This document shows, in pieces, positions 1 to 12,300 of a stretch of DNA of 64,000 nucleotides (the stretch's first letter is position 1; every line of letters begins with the position of its first letter). Position numbers and translations under genes: made by a program. Location of the stretch: the NCBI GenBank assembly GCA_964017195.1, contig OZ024898.1:12725557-12789556 (forward strand). The letters run 5' to 3'. Below the pieces are notes generated by a model. The model had not been told where the DNA came from. It searched no databases and saw only the letters and a program-made list of their open reading frames with translations. The DNA comes from Siderastrea radians. Taxonomy: Eukaryota; Cnidaria; Anthozoa; Scleractinia; Rhizangiidae.

Positions 1-289
1 ACTTGACCAAAAAAAAATCGATTTACTAGTAAATTGTATTTGATAATTAGTACAGTGATCTCTAAAAATTATTGCACTCTCAAGTACTGGCAATGTAGGT
101 TCGTCATGTACATACTTTGAGGAGAGAAAAATGAGTTATTTTACTTTTAGAAACGTCAAAAGATCACAGCATTGGCGATTAAACCCAAGCATAAAGGTTT
201 TTGACATGCTCTGTGTTGTACGCGCATTTTCTCATTGAACTGATTTCTTCAGACATGGGTTTAGACTTATCAGGATGCGGTATGAGTAC

Positions 290-460
290 AGCATCACACT
301 AAGGTGACAAAGTGAGAGATGGTAGAGTTGATGAGGCTCTCGGGGTACTTGACGTTTGCAAACATCAACTTAAGGCGATCACATTTGATGTTTGGGACCT
401 CAAGTACCCCAAGAGCCTTATCAAATTTACCATCTCTCACTTTGTCACCTTAATGATGCC
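290..460. repeat. Foldback (inverted repeat), arms about 70 bp
   Basis: The left arm (about 301-369) and right arm (about 384-452) are inverted copies with roughly 85% identity and a loop of about 14 bp. Both ends begin AAGGTGACAAAGTGAGAGAT. The open frame that crosses it (312-608) is partly a by-product of this palindrome. It lies directly upstream of the Penelope fragment. Confidence 0.8.
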
Positions 461-481
461 CGATGTGTCAGCTCAACTAAC

Positions 482-940
482 CGTCAACGAAAAAACTGTT
501 CGCCGCGTAGTACTGCCATTTAAAGTTCAAAAGTCGGCTGATGCTGTGAAAAAAACAACTATCCGACCTGAGCAAGAAAATCGATCACACCCTTCAACCA
601 GTGTTTGACAGTGTTTAGGAGGCGCAAAATAAGATGCGTGAGCCCAAACCATCCTTAATTAACCAACAATGCGTGATGTGATCTGTGCGATGCAGAGTAT
701 GTCGGCTATACTAGCCGGCATTTACAGCAACGTATTGACGAACACCGTTTTTCAGCAATCGGCAAGCATCTAAAGAACGACCACGGCATTAAAACCACCG
801 GCGACCTTAACAGTAACTTTTCCGTCCTCAAGAAATGCAACGGAAAACTAGACTGTTTAATTTATGAGATGTTGTTTATAGAGAAGAAGCCAAACCTGAA
901 CACGCAATCGGACTCTCTCCGCGCAAAACTATTTATTTAG
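482..940 (+). pseudogene. Penelope-like element, 3' part: linker and GIY-YIG endonuclease (broken)
   Basis: From about 499 the translation reads VVLPFKVQKSADAVKK, the conserved segment that follows the reverse transcriptase in Penelope-like retroelements. After frame changes, a frame starting near 683 reads CDAEYVGYTSRHLQQRIDEH, followed by GKHLKNDHG, and runs open to a TAG at 938-940. This is the C-terminal GIY-YIG endonuclease domain, which nicks target DNA for reverse transcription in this class. The reading frame shifts between the two parts, and the whole RT domain is missing upstream, where a foldback repeat sits instead. It is a dead fragment. Assignment to Penelope-like elements is firm from the endonuclease motif; the subfamily is not determined. 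Confidence 0.85.
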
Positions 941-3792
941 ACATACTTAACAAGCACGCACACTTAATTACAACGCCAAATATGTTACTCATCGTTGTTT
1001 TTTTTATCACCTCACCCTGTATATATTCAGTATGTTAAGTCAATTTGAGTTTTAGTTTCTCACTTGAAAATGATGTCATGGCGACATCGGAACGTTGTTT
1101 TGCTATTTTTAAAAATGCGTAACGAAATTTAATTTGATTCGAATTAATTAATTAATTAAATAGTCGTCCGCATTAGGTTTCTAGGTTTGCAAAGTCGTAC
1201 TTATAATCAATGTTGTACTTGAGGCACACTCTGAAGGTCCCTTGTAGACCTTATAGCCCCTCCTGCGAAAACATCAGGCTTTTGGACTCAATATATTTTA
1301 AAACTACCCCCCCCCCCATAAATCAAGTGAAAAAGAAACCTGATGCTGCACCAGAAGAGATATGCTCGTTACTTAAAATACGCAATTAGTAAGAAGCAAT
1401 CAAAATCAAATCTACATGTATGTCGCTTGACGAGAACTACCAGCGTTATGCACTGTTGGCGTCACAAGATTTTACACCACAATGCAAAAGTCACAAATTT
1501 ATTGATGTGCCATGCAAAAGAATTGCCGGTTTTCACTGTCACGCCATCAAAAAATAAATTAAAAAACATTCAATTTCAATCTTTATCCGCTGTTCAAATA
1601 CATGATTATTTCATGTATTAATGTTCATTTCTCCATCTACGGGATAAATGTTGAGACACCTCCACTGCGAAGGTCTGCACATAATTCTAATAATAATAAT
1701 TAAAAACAATATTATAATTATAATAAGAACCTTCCCAGAATGCTTTGCACCAGAAAAATTTCAATGCAAAATAACTTAGTTAATTTGTGGTCGAAGAGAA
1801 TGCTGTACCATGTGTTATTTACAACTTCGTGAAAGTTATCCCTCATATTAACGTTAGGGTGATGGCGTCATTATTCACGTGACTATGGAAAAAAATATGT
1901 TTTAGCTCACTGCAAGAACAGGCCTCCATCAATTCAAAAGCAGATAACGTGCCCTGATAGACATTGGAATGGGCAATATGGAAATTGCCACTTGACATCT
2001 GGCATTTGAAAGTTAAGGTGGCTCTGTACAGGAGCATTTCCCAGGGGACTGGTAAGGAGTCAGTAACTATGGTAGTTTAAGGCGGAGAGAAACAAAGCTT
2101 GGCTGGTTAATAGTACTTCGCATGAAAGTAACGACCATGATATGCTCACTGTTGTGACGTCATTGGTCACGTGACCAGAGCGCACAGAAAATTCAAATCA
2201 CTTTAAAACTGCTTTAAGCTCAATAAATTCGTAATTTCTCACAGTAATATCGCAGAAAAAATTGCAAGTTATTCAAAAACGTCCATTATTATTTTTCCTT
2301 TTGAAAAAAGCACAATGAAAAATGAACCTTAAACTTTTGATAATCCCCTGTTTTGTGAGGTTTTAATATAAATGTAAAAACGAATCAGCATATTTGGTTT
2401 CAAACTATGCTCTTTCTAACTATGTTAACAGTTTTTTAAAAAAAATTCGTTTTCATAGAGCTTAGGGATGTGAATTTGCAGGCACGCGGAGTACTGGGCA
2501 CCAATGTCACGGATTGCTCAGGAAGACTGGTGCACTTTTTAGGCGCGGCGGCATAGCTAGCGACAAAAGCTGAAAAATGGGGTGAAAAGGTGTTTTGCTA
2601 GCTTTCTGTCGGTCCATTTCTGCTAAAGAATTGTTAATGGTTTCTCCGAAAGAGGACAGCACTTCATTTCTCGCTGCATTGCTCATGTCAGGTACGTGTA
2701 ATTATAGCTTTTTATTGTCTTCGGTAAACAGTTTAATATATTAGCAGGGCTTTACCGATCGATCATTTTTGTTTAATGTTTCATATTTATCGTTAGTCCA
2801 GTGCTTAAATAATTTGCCATTTTCGTTCCGGTAGCAAAAAGCCGAAAGATAGACACGTAGGTTGGTAGCTAAAGTTTATTAAGTTTCGTAAGTCTTTAAA
2901 TAAACGTTATATGAAGTGATGTAGTTTTTGTACACTCGTCTGTGAATCGTACATGTATGTTATTTGTTGGCCCAGTAAAAGTGTAGCATCGCATCCTTTA
3001 TGTTTTCAGTAACTTTAATTACAGCGTTGCTGTTAAAATTAATATTTCAAACAGCTATTGCTTAAAGCAAGAAGGTCAGGCTATTCTCTTAATGTTGATA
3101 CTGGCAGATAAGCTTAAATGTGTAGCATCATTTAAGCTTACTTGTTGTAAACATCTCATAACAACATAACATAACACATAACATACTTTATTTTATCTCC
3201 ATCTCCATTTGTTTATTAGCTGGGCTTTTCTTCACTGCTTGCAAATTATTTATACACATCTAATGACTCACGAATGTTTCTTAGATCAAGTAAGGTTCAA
3301 AGCTATAGTTGGCATGATTTGATGACAAACAACAAATTTAAATTTCGAATTAGGTACATGTAAGACTTTTATTAAAAGTTATGTGTTGATCACTTTTGGG
3401 AAAATATGCTTTAAGATAATCGAGTTCAAAGCAGGTGAATGTAATTGTTTTGTACATCTCATTCTCTACTTTTACTGATTAAGTTATTCCATAATTTGCA
3501 GGGTAAAAAATTAACTTCAGTGCTTGAATCATTGAATTGCAACTCGGGCCAGTATCCTTGAATTCCAACCTCGTCCCCAGGGTCTTTTCACTTGCTCGCT
3601 TAGTATAGTGGAGCAGGCCATTTAGATAAAGTGGCTTTCAAAATCCTCTAGTCTAAATCAAAAAATTTAAAACCATATTTACTTGAATAGACCCCTCCCA
3701 ACCTGGGTGAGAAGTAAGTCTTTTATCCAGGGATTTCGCCAATAATCATGTGGAAAAAGTACCACATACTGTAGAACTCTAAGTAAAAACAA
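941..3792. other. No gene recognised
   Basis: AT-rich sequence without a recognisable gene. Positions 1553-1640 resemble 7846-7905 (shared core near CAAATACATGATTATTTCAT), apparently a short dispersed repeat that lies next to Penelope fragments. A TTAAGGTGGCTC end at about 2016 resembles the ends of the foldback at 19692-21622. An ATG followed by 18 codons and a GTACGT donor (2637-2691) could be a small first exon but has no other support. Confidence 0.5.
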
Positions 3793-5142
3793 ACCTCAAC
3801 TTTTAGTGGCCCTGGTCAGTTTTAAATTGCTACTGGCAACCAGGAGACTGTCAATTTTTAGCCCTGAAGTTGTTGTTTTCACTGATCCTTTTTTATCTAT
3901 ACTAGGCATGGTATATGTCAGCAGTGATCAGTGATGCAGCTTTTCTTACAGTGAAGGTCTGCACATGGGAGATATCAATCACATAATTATCCCAGCTTAC
4001 GTACTATCTTACTGTTCAGTAAAATGAACTAGGTCAAATGCAATGATCGGTTTAATTTGGGTTCGGTAGTTGAACACAATTAAACCAATAATATGCATAC
4101 AGCAGTGTTTGATTCCAATTTCTGAACCCAGTCAAACATAATTAAGCACAGTTAAACAGTTTAAAATCATTCAAATATACCAGAGATTTAAACCATCTGC
4201 CTTTAAGTGTGTGAGAACAAGCACAAATTTCTTTAGTGTGGAATTTGAACATGATCTGTTTTATATTGTCGTGTAAACACATAGAAGACTGAGTGGCTAA
4301 AACAGCCTTTTCGGAAAAAGAAAATTTGGCAATCCTAATACTCACAAAGGCAAATAAAAGTTGAAACAAGGAAAAAATTAAATCACAACATTTACATGAG
4401 TGTTCCATCAAGACTTCCATTGGGGTAGGTGATGAAAACCTTATACCCACTTAAGTTACAAAATCCATTTTTCACGGTGATGTAAGATTTATTCTTGATG
4501 GTTAAAGGGTTAAAACTTAATGCAGAATGAATCAAACAGTTATACCATGTATGGGTTTCTGTACCACAGTGATTATTGTGACCCAGTACCACTACTGGGG
4601 CAAGCTCACACAGGTATGACTTGTACAGTTATGAAATGTTGTGCTGTAATCATTAAACAAATACAGAGAAACAAGAGGAAATCGGGAGGAACTTGTACCA
4701 GAATGAAAATCATGCTGGTATTATGAAAACACCCCCTTAGCCTAAAGTCGAGCAGCTCTCAAGAATGTTTAACAACATCCTCAGAGACCCAGGGGCAGTA
4801 ACGCCCTGATTTCATGAGACCGGTACAAACTCAGACTGGTACGATTTTGTTTACATGAGACCGGTCTAAAACTCAGACTGGCATTAAGTGTTTACCTGAG
4901 ACCAATCTAAACTCTGTTTGTGTTAATATGGTCTGCAACCATCCCATCCTTAAAAATCCACTTTATCTATTATCCAACAGCTTGGAATGCTCCAACGCCA
5001 CTTATTAAACGTGCTTACCCAAAACAAACATCTCAGACCGATTGGAACCCTGTTCACCCTTAAGTGGCTCCCCAGTCTGATTTCAAACCGTTCTGAGTCA
5101 TTCATATTGGTTCAGCAGCAGTGATGAGTTAAACCAGCCTAA

Positions 5143-5422
5143 GGCCCTGTTTACATGAGTGACTTTATCCCGGGATGACTTTTATCTCCTCCCAGGGTGA
5201 CTTTCATTGCGGTGTGTGGTCATTTACCTGTAAATGTTTACATAATTTGGAGCTGAAATGTGTTCACCCTGGGACGATTTCATCCCGGTCTTCAGCACAG
5301 GAATGAAATCGTCCCGGGGTAAACACCATTTCAGCTCCAAACCATGTAAAAACTTACGGGTAAATGACCAGACACCGATATGAAAGTCATCTCGGGATGA
5401 AATCACTCGTGTAAACACAGCC
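5143..5422. mobile_element. Harbinger-type foldback MITE
   Basis: The two halves are near-complete inverted copies (arms about 135 bp, starting GGCCCTGTTTACATGAGTGA on the left and GGCTGTGTTTACACGAGTGA from the right). The element is flanked by TAA at 5140-5142 and 5423-5425, which matches the 3-bp TWA target duplication of the PIF/Harbinger superfamily. It carries no coding sequence. Confidence 0.8.
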
Positions 5423-6335
5423 TAAGATGATAATTATTTTATACTAGCTTCATGTTTCGTACGTTTCGTGTAAACAGAGGTAAGCATTTGGAGTCGATCT
5501 GAAGTCGTACCGGCCCAAGTTGGTACCATTCTCATAGACTACGAGCAGTCTCTCATTTTTCTCTGGCGCGTGCACACTGACTGTTCTACTATTGGTAATT
5601 GTGATAATTAAAATCTGCTTTGCTTTTCTTACAGGTTTTTATTCCATCAACCTGATGTCAGGAAAATATGGCAGTTTATTGTAAGGGTTTGGTTAAGAAA
5701 TTTGTACTTTTAGCTATATTCCCAGACACACTTTATCAATTCAAATAAAAAATTTGAAGAGCAGTTTTGAAATAAGGTTATATATTTTTTTGTCTTTTTC
5801 TGCTTAACATTTTGATGTCATTGATTAGTTTGACTGACCCCTCAGTACTACTAAGTGGATGTTGTATGAAAATGGAATGAATCCTGGAGTACCTTTTAGG
5901 GCTCTACTTCAAAATATCTGATGAGCACACCCTGCCCCATATCTTTTTTGGGGGGAGTATCCCCCCCAACTACTATCCCAGGAATGAAGAGTCAGACCTA
6001 TTTGATTGAATTCTCTTTATGGGGAAAACTATATCGATTGACTGATTCACCAGTCTGATCCATTTTTGTCAGTTCATTGCCTATTAGGTTTCAGACTATT
6101 CTGAAATGATTTAGGAAGAGGCTATTCCTTTTGTTTTTCTTTGGTACCAGATTATGGCAATCAGTAACAATGCTTATTGGTGACAAATTATCAAACCAAA
6201 AAGAACTAAAGTCTCGAGATCTACTGCCATCACGGTCAGGGTAGTAAGAGAGTGAGTCATAATCTGTGCATCAAATAAAGTCACTAGTCATTACTGGACC
6301 ATTTGTTATTCGCATTGGCAACACTGAAGTCACAG

Positions 6336-6373
6336 ATTGATTGATTTATTGATTTATTGATTGACTGATTGAC

Positions 6374-6430
<57 letters not shown>

Positions 6431-6435
6431 TTTTA
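6336..6435. repeat. (TTGA)n microsatellite
   Basis: Near-perfect tetranucleotide repeat inside the 3.8-7.2 kb block. The homologous place near 60245-60300 has only a few degenerate units. Confidence 0.9.
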
Positions 6436-6899
6436 ATTGGCTGATTGACTGATTTATCAGCCAGTTGGTTGAGTGGTTGATTGATTGACTGATTGGTACT
6501 TAAAATAGATGAATGAATTGATTCACCTGAATTACATGTAAGTAATTACATGCATAATGCTGCACTTCTTCGCATCTTCCTCTGGCAGTAAAATAATACC
6601 TGGCATCAGTCGAAACATAAAATAATTTTCAAGCCCCAATGTCATGACATAATTGTAAGCAAATAATTTATTTGTAATTAGCAAGTAGTAGGTAAGAAGG
6701 CGTATTAGAGAGCAGGACTATTAGACCTTTTACAGTAATTTAAATTATATTTCATATTAACTCCAGTAAGCTACTCCTTCTGAGTAACTACACTATTGGA
6801 CAGTCAAGAAAGAAAGCAATGCTCTGGGTTGTTTTAGGGTTCACTACTTCCTACTATTAATTAAACTTCCCTGGGAATTAATACAAGTAAATAAGGTAC

Positions 6900-6926
6900 A
6901 TCATCATCATCATCATCATCATCATT
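6900..6926. repeat. (ATC)n microsatellite
   Basis: Eight tandem ATC units. Confidence 0.9.
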
Positions 6927-7244
6927 CAACTACAGCGTCATTTTACCATATAAGGAGACAAATATGAGTATGAGAGCATCTTACACTGTAGAAAACGTAT
7001 TGCACTATAGTATCCCGGTTTCAAATCACTTATTGAATAAAGCATTTACAATTTTGCTTAGATATTTAAGTTTATATTACCTACAACAGAGGCTTATTTA
7101 AAATTTATGAAACACTGGTTCTAATTTGATGAGAGGTGTATTACTAATGATTAACTAATAATTATAATATTGTTTTCCGGTCTCACTTGTAATAATAATA
7201 ATAATAATAATATTTAACAGCGTGCCCACTTCACCAATAGGTGC

Positions 7245-7821
7245 TCTTCAGTGGGGCCCTGCAAATACTTAGAGGAATTAATAAAAAAAAACAACTACAA
7301 AACTAACAACAACAGGTTTAATGAAACACACAGCCTTGATATCAGCAATTCGAACCTGATTGACCTTTTGAGATTAGCGATCAAAGATCAACTCTTTCAA
7401 TTTGACGGAAAGCTCTCTGAGCAAGTCGACGGCGTGGCGATGGGCTCACCCCTGGGCCCGTCATGGCTTGTGCCTTCTTGTGCTCTACATAGGAGAAGCT
7501 AGAGCGTGAAGACATATTACCAGAATTTTACAAGAGGAACGTTAGTGACAACTTCGCTATGATGCCAAATGTTCCAGCTGCAGCAGCTTTTCTTTTAACA
7601 TTAAACGATTGCCATCCGTCCACAAGTTCACAATGGAAATCGCAGCAAACAACAAGCTGCCGTTGGTCGGTATAATGATAAAGAAGAGAGGCTGCCACCT
7701 AACAACAGGTGTCTACCGTACGGCCGCAGACACTGGACTCATCTTACACTATCAGAACCATGTTGATCAGCAGTACAAGAGATGTCTACTAAAGGTTATG
7801 TTTAACGGGGCGTACCGATGA
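7245..7821 (+). pseudogene. Penelope-like element reverse transcriptase fragment (inactive)
   Basis: The first frame (7251-7502) contains GVAMGSPLGPSW, the RT motif that precedes the catalytic box. A frameshift follows, then LEREDILPEFYKRNVSDNFA, and a third frame (7609-7821) reads TGLILHYQNHVDQQYKRCLL, a typical Penelope RT thumb segment. In active elements the catalytic box is YVDD; here the aligned residues are NVSD, so the first catalytic aspartate is gone in addition to at least two frameshifts. The 5' part of the RT and the GIY-YIG end are absent. It is a truncated dead copy with no visible partner to the fragment at 482-940. Confidence 0.85.
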
Positions 7822-9064
7822 TCTTCATATAATTCTGTCTTTATCTGCAGTTCAAATACATGATTATTTCATATATTAATGTTCATTCAATTTCAAATGT
7901 TACAAAAGAATAATAAATAAACAATTTTTCCAAGTCTCAGTACTGTGCGGTGCACCGCTCCTGAGTTATTTGCCGAAATGTTCCACGGAAATTTATAGAG
8001 CTCAGTATGCAAGCGCCATATTGGAGTCCTTCCGAGGGACACCAACGTCGCGACCGGAAAACAATGAAAACATCTGGAACTCACTTTTGCTATGAGAGCG
8101 AATACTTTTCCCTCGTGAGCTAGTATCCTAATACTTGAAGTGTTTAAACTGCCAAAAATCATAAGAAAAGACCTTTTCTTCAAACGAGACGGCCTTGTCA
8201 CGGCGCCATCTTAATGTCACGTACTGGGCGCAATTTCGAAAATTCAAGAGGCTCTATTTTAAACACAAAGGATGATACCGAGCCGGAAACTTGTGAAAAG
8301 ATATATTTTTAGGTGTTCTTACACTTGGTGGCGATTAAAATTTAGCAGGCTTAGCGCGTTTTGATTTTAGAACTTTATGACGTCTCGTGCAAACCAGGAA
8401 TTGCCCTGGTTTGCTCTTGGCGTACACAAAACGACGCTCTAACCAAGTTTGACACAGAGATCCCTTTGGTCTGTAGTGTTTGGCCTGTAGTGCATACACA
8501 GCAAGTGAATTCTCCATCACTCGAACTCACAACACAAACTGCTACAAGCAAAAGACTGAATACGAGTTTTAAAACCTAAAGCACACGTTTCAAATTATTA
8601 GACACCAAGTAACTTGCGTTCGTAAAATCTCCTTCTCTAACTTCTTAGCAACAGGAAAGAGCGAACGCTCCAGAAGAGCGAGCTTGAGAGATTTGATACG
8701 AGATTGAGTGTGAGTACAAGTTTAAAAACCAAAATCACACGCTATAAACGTCCCATTTAAATTGCGTTGGTAGAGCCTCCCTTCTCTAATAGTTGCCACG
8801 GCCCTTCGCAAATCTGACAAAATCTATTCTCATTATTGGCCACTCGCACACCTTCTTTTCTTCTTCCTTGAAGCCCCACCTCCTTCATATGAAGATTCTC
8901 GTGGGGGGTCTTAAAAATATCCACAGAAAAATTGCATTCCATTATGGTACGCGCGAAGAAAGAGTACTTATGATAATTGTTGTTGAATGGGCTACTTCAT
9001 ATGCATGTGAGATAATAGCGATGAGCAATCAGAATCGAACTTGTCCTCTTTATTTAATAACCTA
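7822..9064. other. No gene recognised
   Basis: Contains the short dispersed repeat at about 7846-7905 and otherwise unrecognised sequence. Open frames here are short and have no recognisable motif. Confidence 0.5.
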
Positions 9065-9420
9065 AAAGAAGTTGCAGCTTTGTCTGAAGAACTGTGTTCG
9101 ATATGTGAAGGAAAGATAACATACAACGAATAATTTTCTGCGCTGCAGTCCTTTGAGAAGAGCAAAACTCCTGGAAAAGATGGTCTAACAATTGATTGTC
9201 ACTCAGCCTTACGGCCTTTAATTGGAAAACTCCTGATAGACTGAATCAACTATACTTACGAGTTTGGTGAACTTTCAAACACGCAAAAACAAACTATAAT
9301 AACGCTAACTGAAAAAAAGGGGGAAAGATAAAAGATCAATTAAAATTGGAGCCCTATTTCTCTAGTCAATGTGGACTTCAAAGTGATACCTAAGGTTTTA
9401 GCTAAAGTGGTACTACGATC
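9065..9420 (+). pseudogene. L1-like LINE relic, piece 1 (RT N-terminal part)
   Basis: The translation near 9140-9310 reads FEKSKTPGKDGLTID, then RPLIGKLLID and ELSNTQKQTIITLTEKKG. This is the start of an L1-type reverse transcriptase (the TPG.DGL segment and the KQ..I.L..KKG segment). Several stops and frameshifts are present. The same element resumes at about 10528, 11732 and 13170, so this is one relic cut into pieces. No endonuclease domain is visible upstream. Confidence 0.75.
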
Positions 9421-10527
9421 AAAAAATCATTCTTATTTTTTCTTCGGATTTCGAAACTATGTTTACTCAACACTCCCCAATCGAAATTTTAAGCCTTAAT
9501 TTTGAGAAGAAGACTGTTTATTTAAATTGCAATTTTCCGATGTAATGGTCCGCCATTATTACACCAGAAAGGATACATTCGTGTCATTTACTCACGAGCT
9601 TTAGAATGCAGTATGTGAACACAACTTATTAATTACGCAAAACACGCCTTTGAGAGTCGGTGGCTTATTTAGTATGCAGTACGGGCGTGCTGAGCTTTTA
9701 GACTCTCAAACTCGTGTTTCGTGTAATTAATAAGTTGTGTTTCGAGGTGGTTGGATACCCTGATGAAACACGAAGCCCGAGTTGTTGATAAGACTTCTCA
9801 GTCGCGCATATTAAACAATAGATAATCAACACTTTACTGACAAGAAAAATGTGTTTGCTTTTGTAAGCAAAAGCTTCTGATTAGCACGTAGTTGGTTGTT
9901 TGCAACGCCGGCAAAAATGCCACGTTTTTTCGCACACCATTTATGGCAATGCTAATATTTGCATTGGTGTCCTTTTCAATCGTGCGACAGAGCCACCTTC
10001 GGTTTCATCCTGTTTCGACTGCCTAAAAGTTGTAGCGACAAAAAATCCTCACTGGCCCTGTGCAGGCCTAAAAGTAAACTTTCGGGAAGGTAAGTCATGA
10101 AGCGGCAAGTGAAGTGAGTAATAAGATTTGCTGTTATCAAGCCGGGAAGCGCACGAATTCAAAGATTGCCTTTACCGAGTGCGAAGTGCGGAGAAAAGTT
10201 GGAGATTTCCCAGCAAGTGTCAGGTGCAAGCGAGAAAAAAGTGTCCACAGTGTTTAGCGATGTTCACGAATTGTTCTGTAATCGTAAATCTGATGTGAAC
10301 TGTAAGGAAACCATTTACAAGTAGTGGATACAACTAATAAAGATTTACTAATTTTATATGGAAGTTGTGAATTGTGCATAGTCGAGTGGTATATACCACT
10401 CTTACTGGAGAGTGGTATACCATTTTTCCCTGGGTATCCAAACGCATGCACATGATGTGGTATACATCCGTTGACTAGTAATTAAAGAAATGAGTTTGAG
10501 AAAGTAATATCCAAAGTCATAATATTG
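9421..10527. other. Sequence replacing the RT core of the L1 relic
   Basis: Non-coding stretch between two L1 pieces. It holds a hairpin (arms about 9617-9658 and 9700-9742, sharing AATTAATAAGTTGTGTT inverted) and a short palindrome around 10383-10425 (GTGGTATATACCAC). About 150 residues of RT expected between the flanking pieces are missing, so this is an insertion combined with a deletion. Confidence 0.5.
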
Positions 10528-10940
10528 GACAGGAAACACTTAAATTATCCTTGTTTGCGGATGATATGACTTGCTTTCTTAAGAATAAATTCTCTTACAA
10601 CGCATTATTCGAAATTCTTGAGTTATCTGGGGGAATGCTCAGGTTTGAAAATCAACCATGAAAAAACAGAAATATATTACAAGATGTTGATTTTCCAAAA
10701 CACAACATCTTTGTATCTATTAAGATTCTTGGAGTGTACCTTAATTGGTTATGATTTGAAACAAATGGATACTCTCAATTTTAGACAAACACTGAAGCAT
10801 GTAAAGAAATCGATAAATATGTGGAAATAGATAGGCTTTTCATTATTAGGAGGAATTCAAATAGTCAAAACATTTGCGATCCCTAAAATCATGTACAGAG
10901 CATCAGTCATACCGATTTCCAAGGATCTAATTAAAGAGGC
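10528..10940 (+). pseudogene. L1-like LINE relic, piece 2 (RT catalytic box)
   Basis: Contains KLSLFADDMTCF (the F-A-D-D catalytic box of L1-type RT), then ECSGLKINHEKTE, YDLKQMDTLNFRQTLKHVKK, and KTFAIPKIMYRASVIPISKD. Several frameshifts separate these. The coding sequence stops at GAGGCTA (10941-10942), where a TA-flanked element is inserted, and resumes as AATTCC at 11731. Confidence 0.8.
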
Positions 10941-10942
10941 TA

Positions 10943-11729
10943 CCTTATTCTCACTAAATTTCGCGAGTATTAAATTTCGCGAAAAATCACGAGTCATATT
11001 TCGCGTGTATTAAATTTCGAGATTTTGAGAAGAAATTAGAATTGGAGTGTATTAAATTTCGCGATTTTTTCTATTCTTCAATATGTAGCTTTTACCTCAG
11101 AACTGTCACAACATAATTGATAGGATGGTCATCGTAAACAATAGCAAACAAAACAAGCTAAACATAACAAAGCATTAGGTATTCCACAGTCTAATACCCG
11201 ATAGGTACATCTATATTTACACTCTGATAAACTGCACGGTGGTATTGTAAAAGTGGAGGTGATTGACCCTAAGCACCGAAGATTCCCTTTGGTACAAGGA
11301 GGGCTTGAAATTCCGGTGAAAGTAATCACTGAAATGGAGCACAACACAAGGGGACGTGAGATATTGGCAAGATACGAGACACATATTAGAGACAATTACA
11401 AAGAACCAACAGATGAAACAGATGGAAAGTTTGACGACTGCACGTGCGAGATTTTGAAGAACGTAGCGGCAGAGGACAGTTCGGACAGCGAGAGTGATGC
11501 AGTGGAAGATAATTGATTAACCAAATCAACTCCTAAAAAACTCCTAAACATGAAGCTGAGACATGTTGGAATAACAGTAACAAAGCAACAGCTTGAATTT
11601 CATTATTTTATTGATATGATTTAGTATTAAATTTCGCGATTTTAATTGCGCGAACATTAAATTTCGCGATTTTGAAAAACTCGCGAAAATCGCGAAATTT
11701 AGCACTCGCGAAATTAAGTGAGAATAAGG
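10943..11729. mobile_element. TA-flanked TIR element in the L1 relic, with TTTCGCGA repeats
   Basis: Termini are CCTTATTCTCACTAAATTTC and its inverted counterpart, with TA at 10941-10942 and 11730-11731. Removing the element and one TA restores the L1 reading frame (GAG GCT AAT TCC). Both ends hold repeated TATTAAATTTCGCGA motifs in inverted arrangement, likely transposase-binding sites. The interior (11253-11516, plus strand) has an 87-residue open frame with an acidic tail (SSDSESDAVEDN) that may be the end of a captured or ancestral transposase gene. The TA target places it in the Tc1/mariner/pogo group. Confidence 0.8.
11253..11516 (+). pseudogene. Unrecognised C-terminal coding remnant in TIR element
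   Basis: An 87-residue open frame beginning MEVIDPKHRRFPLVQGG and ending in an acidic stretch DSSDSESDAVEDN. The frame extends a little upstream of the ATG (LHGGIVK), so it is probably the tail of a longer protein. I do not recognise the family. Lying inside the TA-flanked element, it is most likely what is left of that element's own gene after internal deletion. Confidence 0.35.
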
Positions 11730-11731
11730 TA

Positions 11732-12300
11732 ATTCCATTTTTTACGGTTTCATTTGTAACGGAAAAGATAAAATCAAGCATCATGTATTAATATCTGATA
11801 GTAAAAACGGTTGTTAAGAATGCTAGATATTGAATGTTTAATTAAAGCAAAACGAGTCATATGCTTAAGAATTTCTTGCAAAACTACCAAAGTTCCTGGA
11901 AAATCATTCTTGAAAAAAAAGCGCCTTTCACCAGTTGGAGGACGCTTTCTTCTCTACTGTAATTTCGACACCGCTAAGACATTGTGCTAAGCCAAAAACC
12001 TCCTTACCAAATTATTACAAGGAATGCCTTAATACTTGGTCTGAACTAAACGGGATAACACCAGGCTCTTCTTTGGAGGTGATTATTAACGAAATCATTT
12101 GGAATAATAAATTTCTGTGCATTGATGAAATGTCCGTATATATAGAGATGATTCCGGCAAATAACTCTCCCCTCTATAATGCATACGTCGATTCATTAGT
12201 ATCTCCTTAAGGAAGATTTTTCCTGATGAGTCTCGTTGATTCGATTCCCGGTGAATGTCGCGCTTGCTGAAACCTCCACCGATGCTTCGTTGATTGGAAA
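11732..12300 (+). pseudogene. L1-like LINE relic, piece 3
   Basis: Continues piece 2 after the TA insertion: SIFYGFICNGKDKIK, then ECLIKAKRVICL, YYKECLNTWSELNG, IINEIIWNNKFLCID and SLVDSIPGEC. This is the region C-terminal to the RT of L1-type ORF2. Frameshifts and stops are frequent. Coding similarity fades at about 12300 and resumes at about 13170. Confidence 0.75.

Larger units (their letters stand above)
3793..7190. repeat. Segmental duplicate block, copy 1 (homologous to about 57107-61290)
   Basis: Many stretches align in the same order and orientation with 57.1-61.3 kb, for example CTTTTAGTGGCCCTGGTCAG (about 3800 and 57112), CAGCAGTGATCAGTGATGCAG (3918), the segment around 4738-4830 against 58590-58680, TTTATTCCATCAACCTGATG (about 5639 and 59540), and the segment around 6260-6340 against 60165-60240. 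An exon-like segment in the other copy (AG, then an open 54-bp frame, then GTACGTGG) is disrupted here. Copies differ by MITE insertions: a Harbinger-type foldback here (5143-5422), a TIR element there (58848-59328). Confidence 0.85.

Noticed and set aside
2637..2691. First coding exon of an unknown gene
   Set aside because: ATG and donor are present, but joining to the next exon-like segment (about 3908) gives a stop after a few codons.
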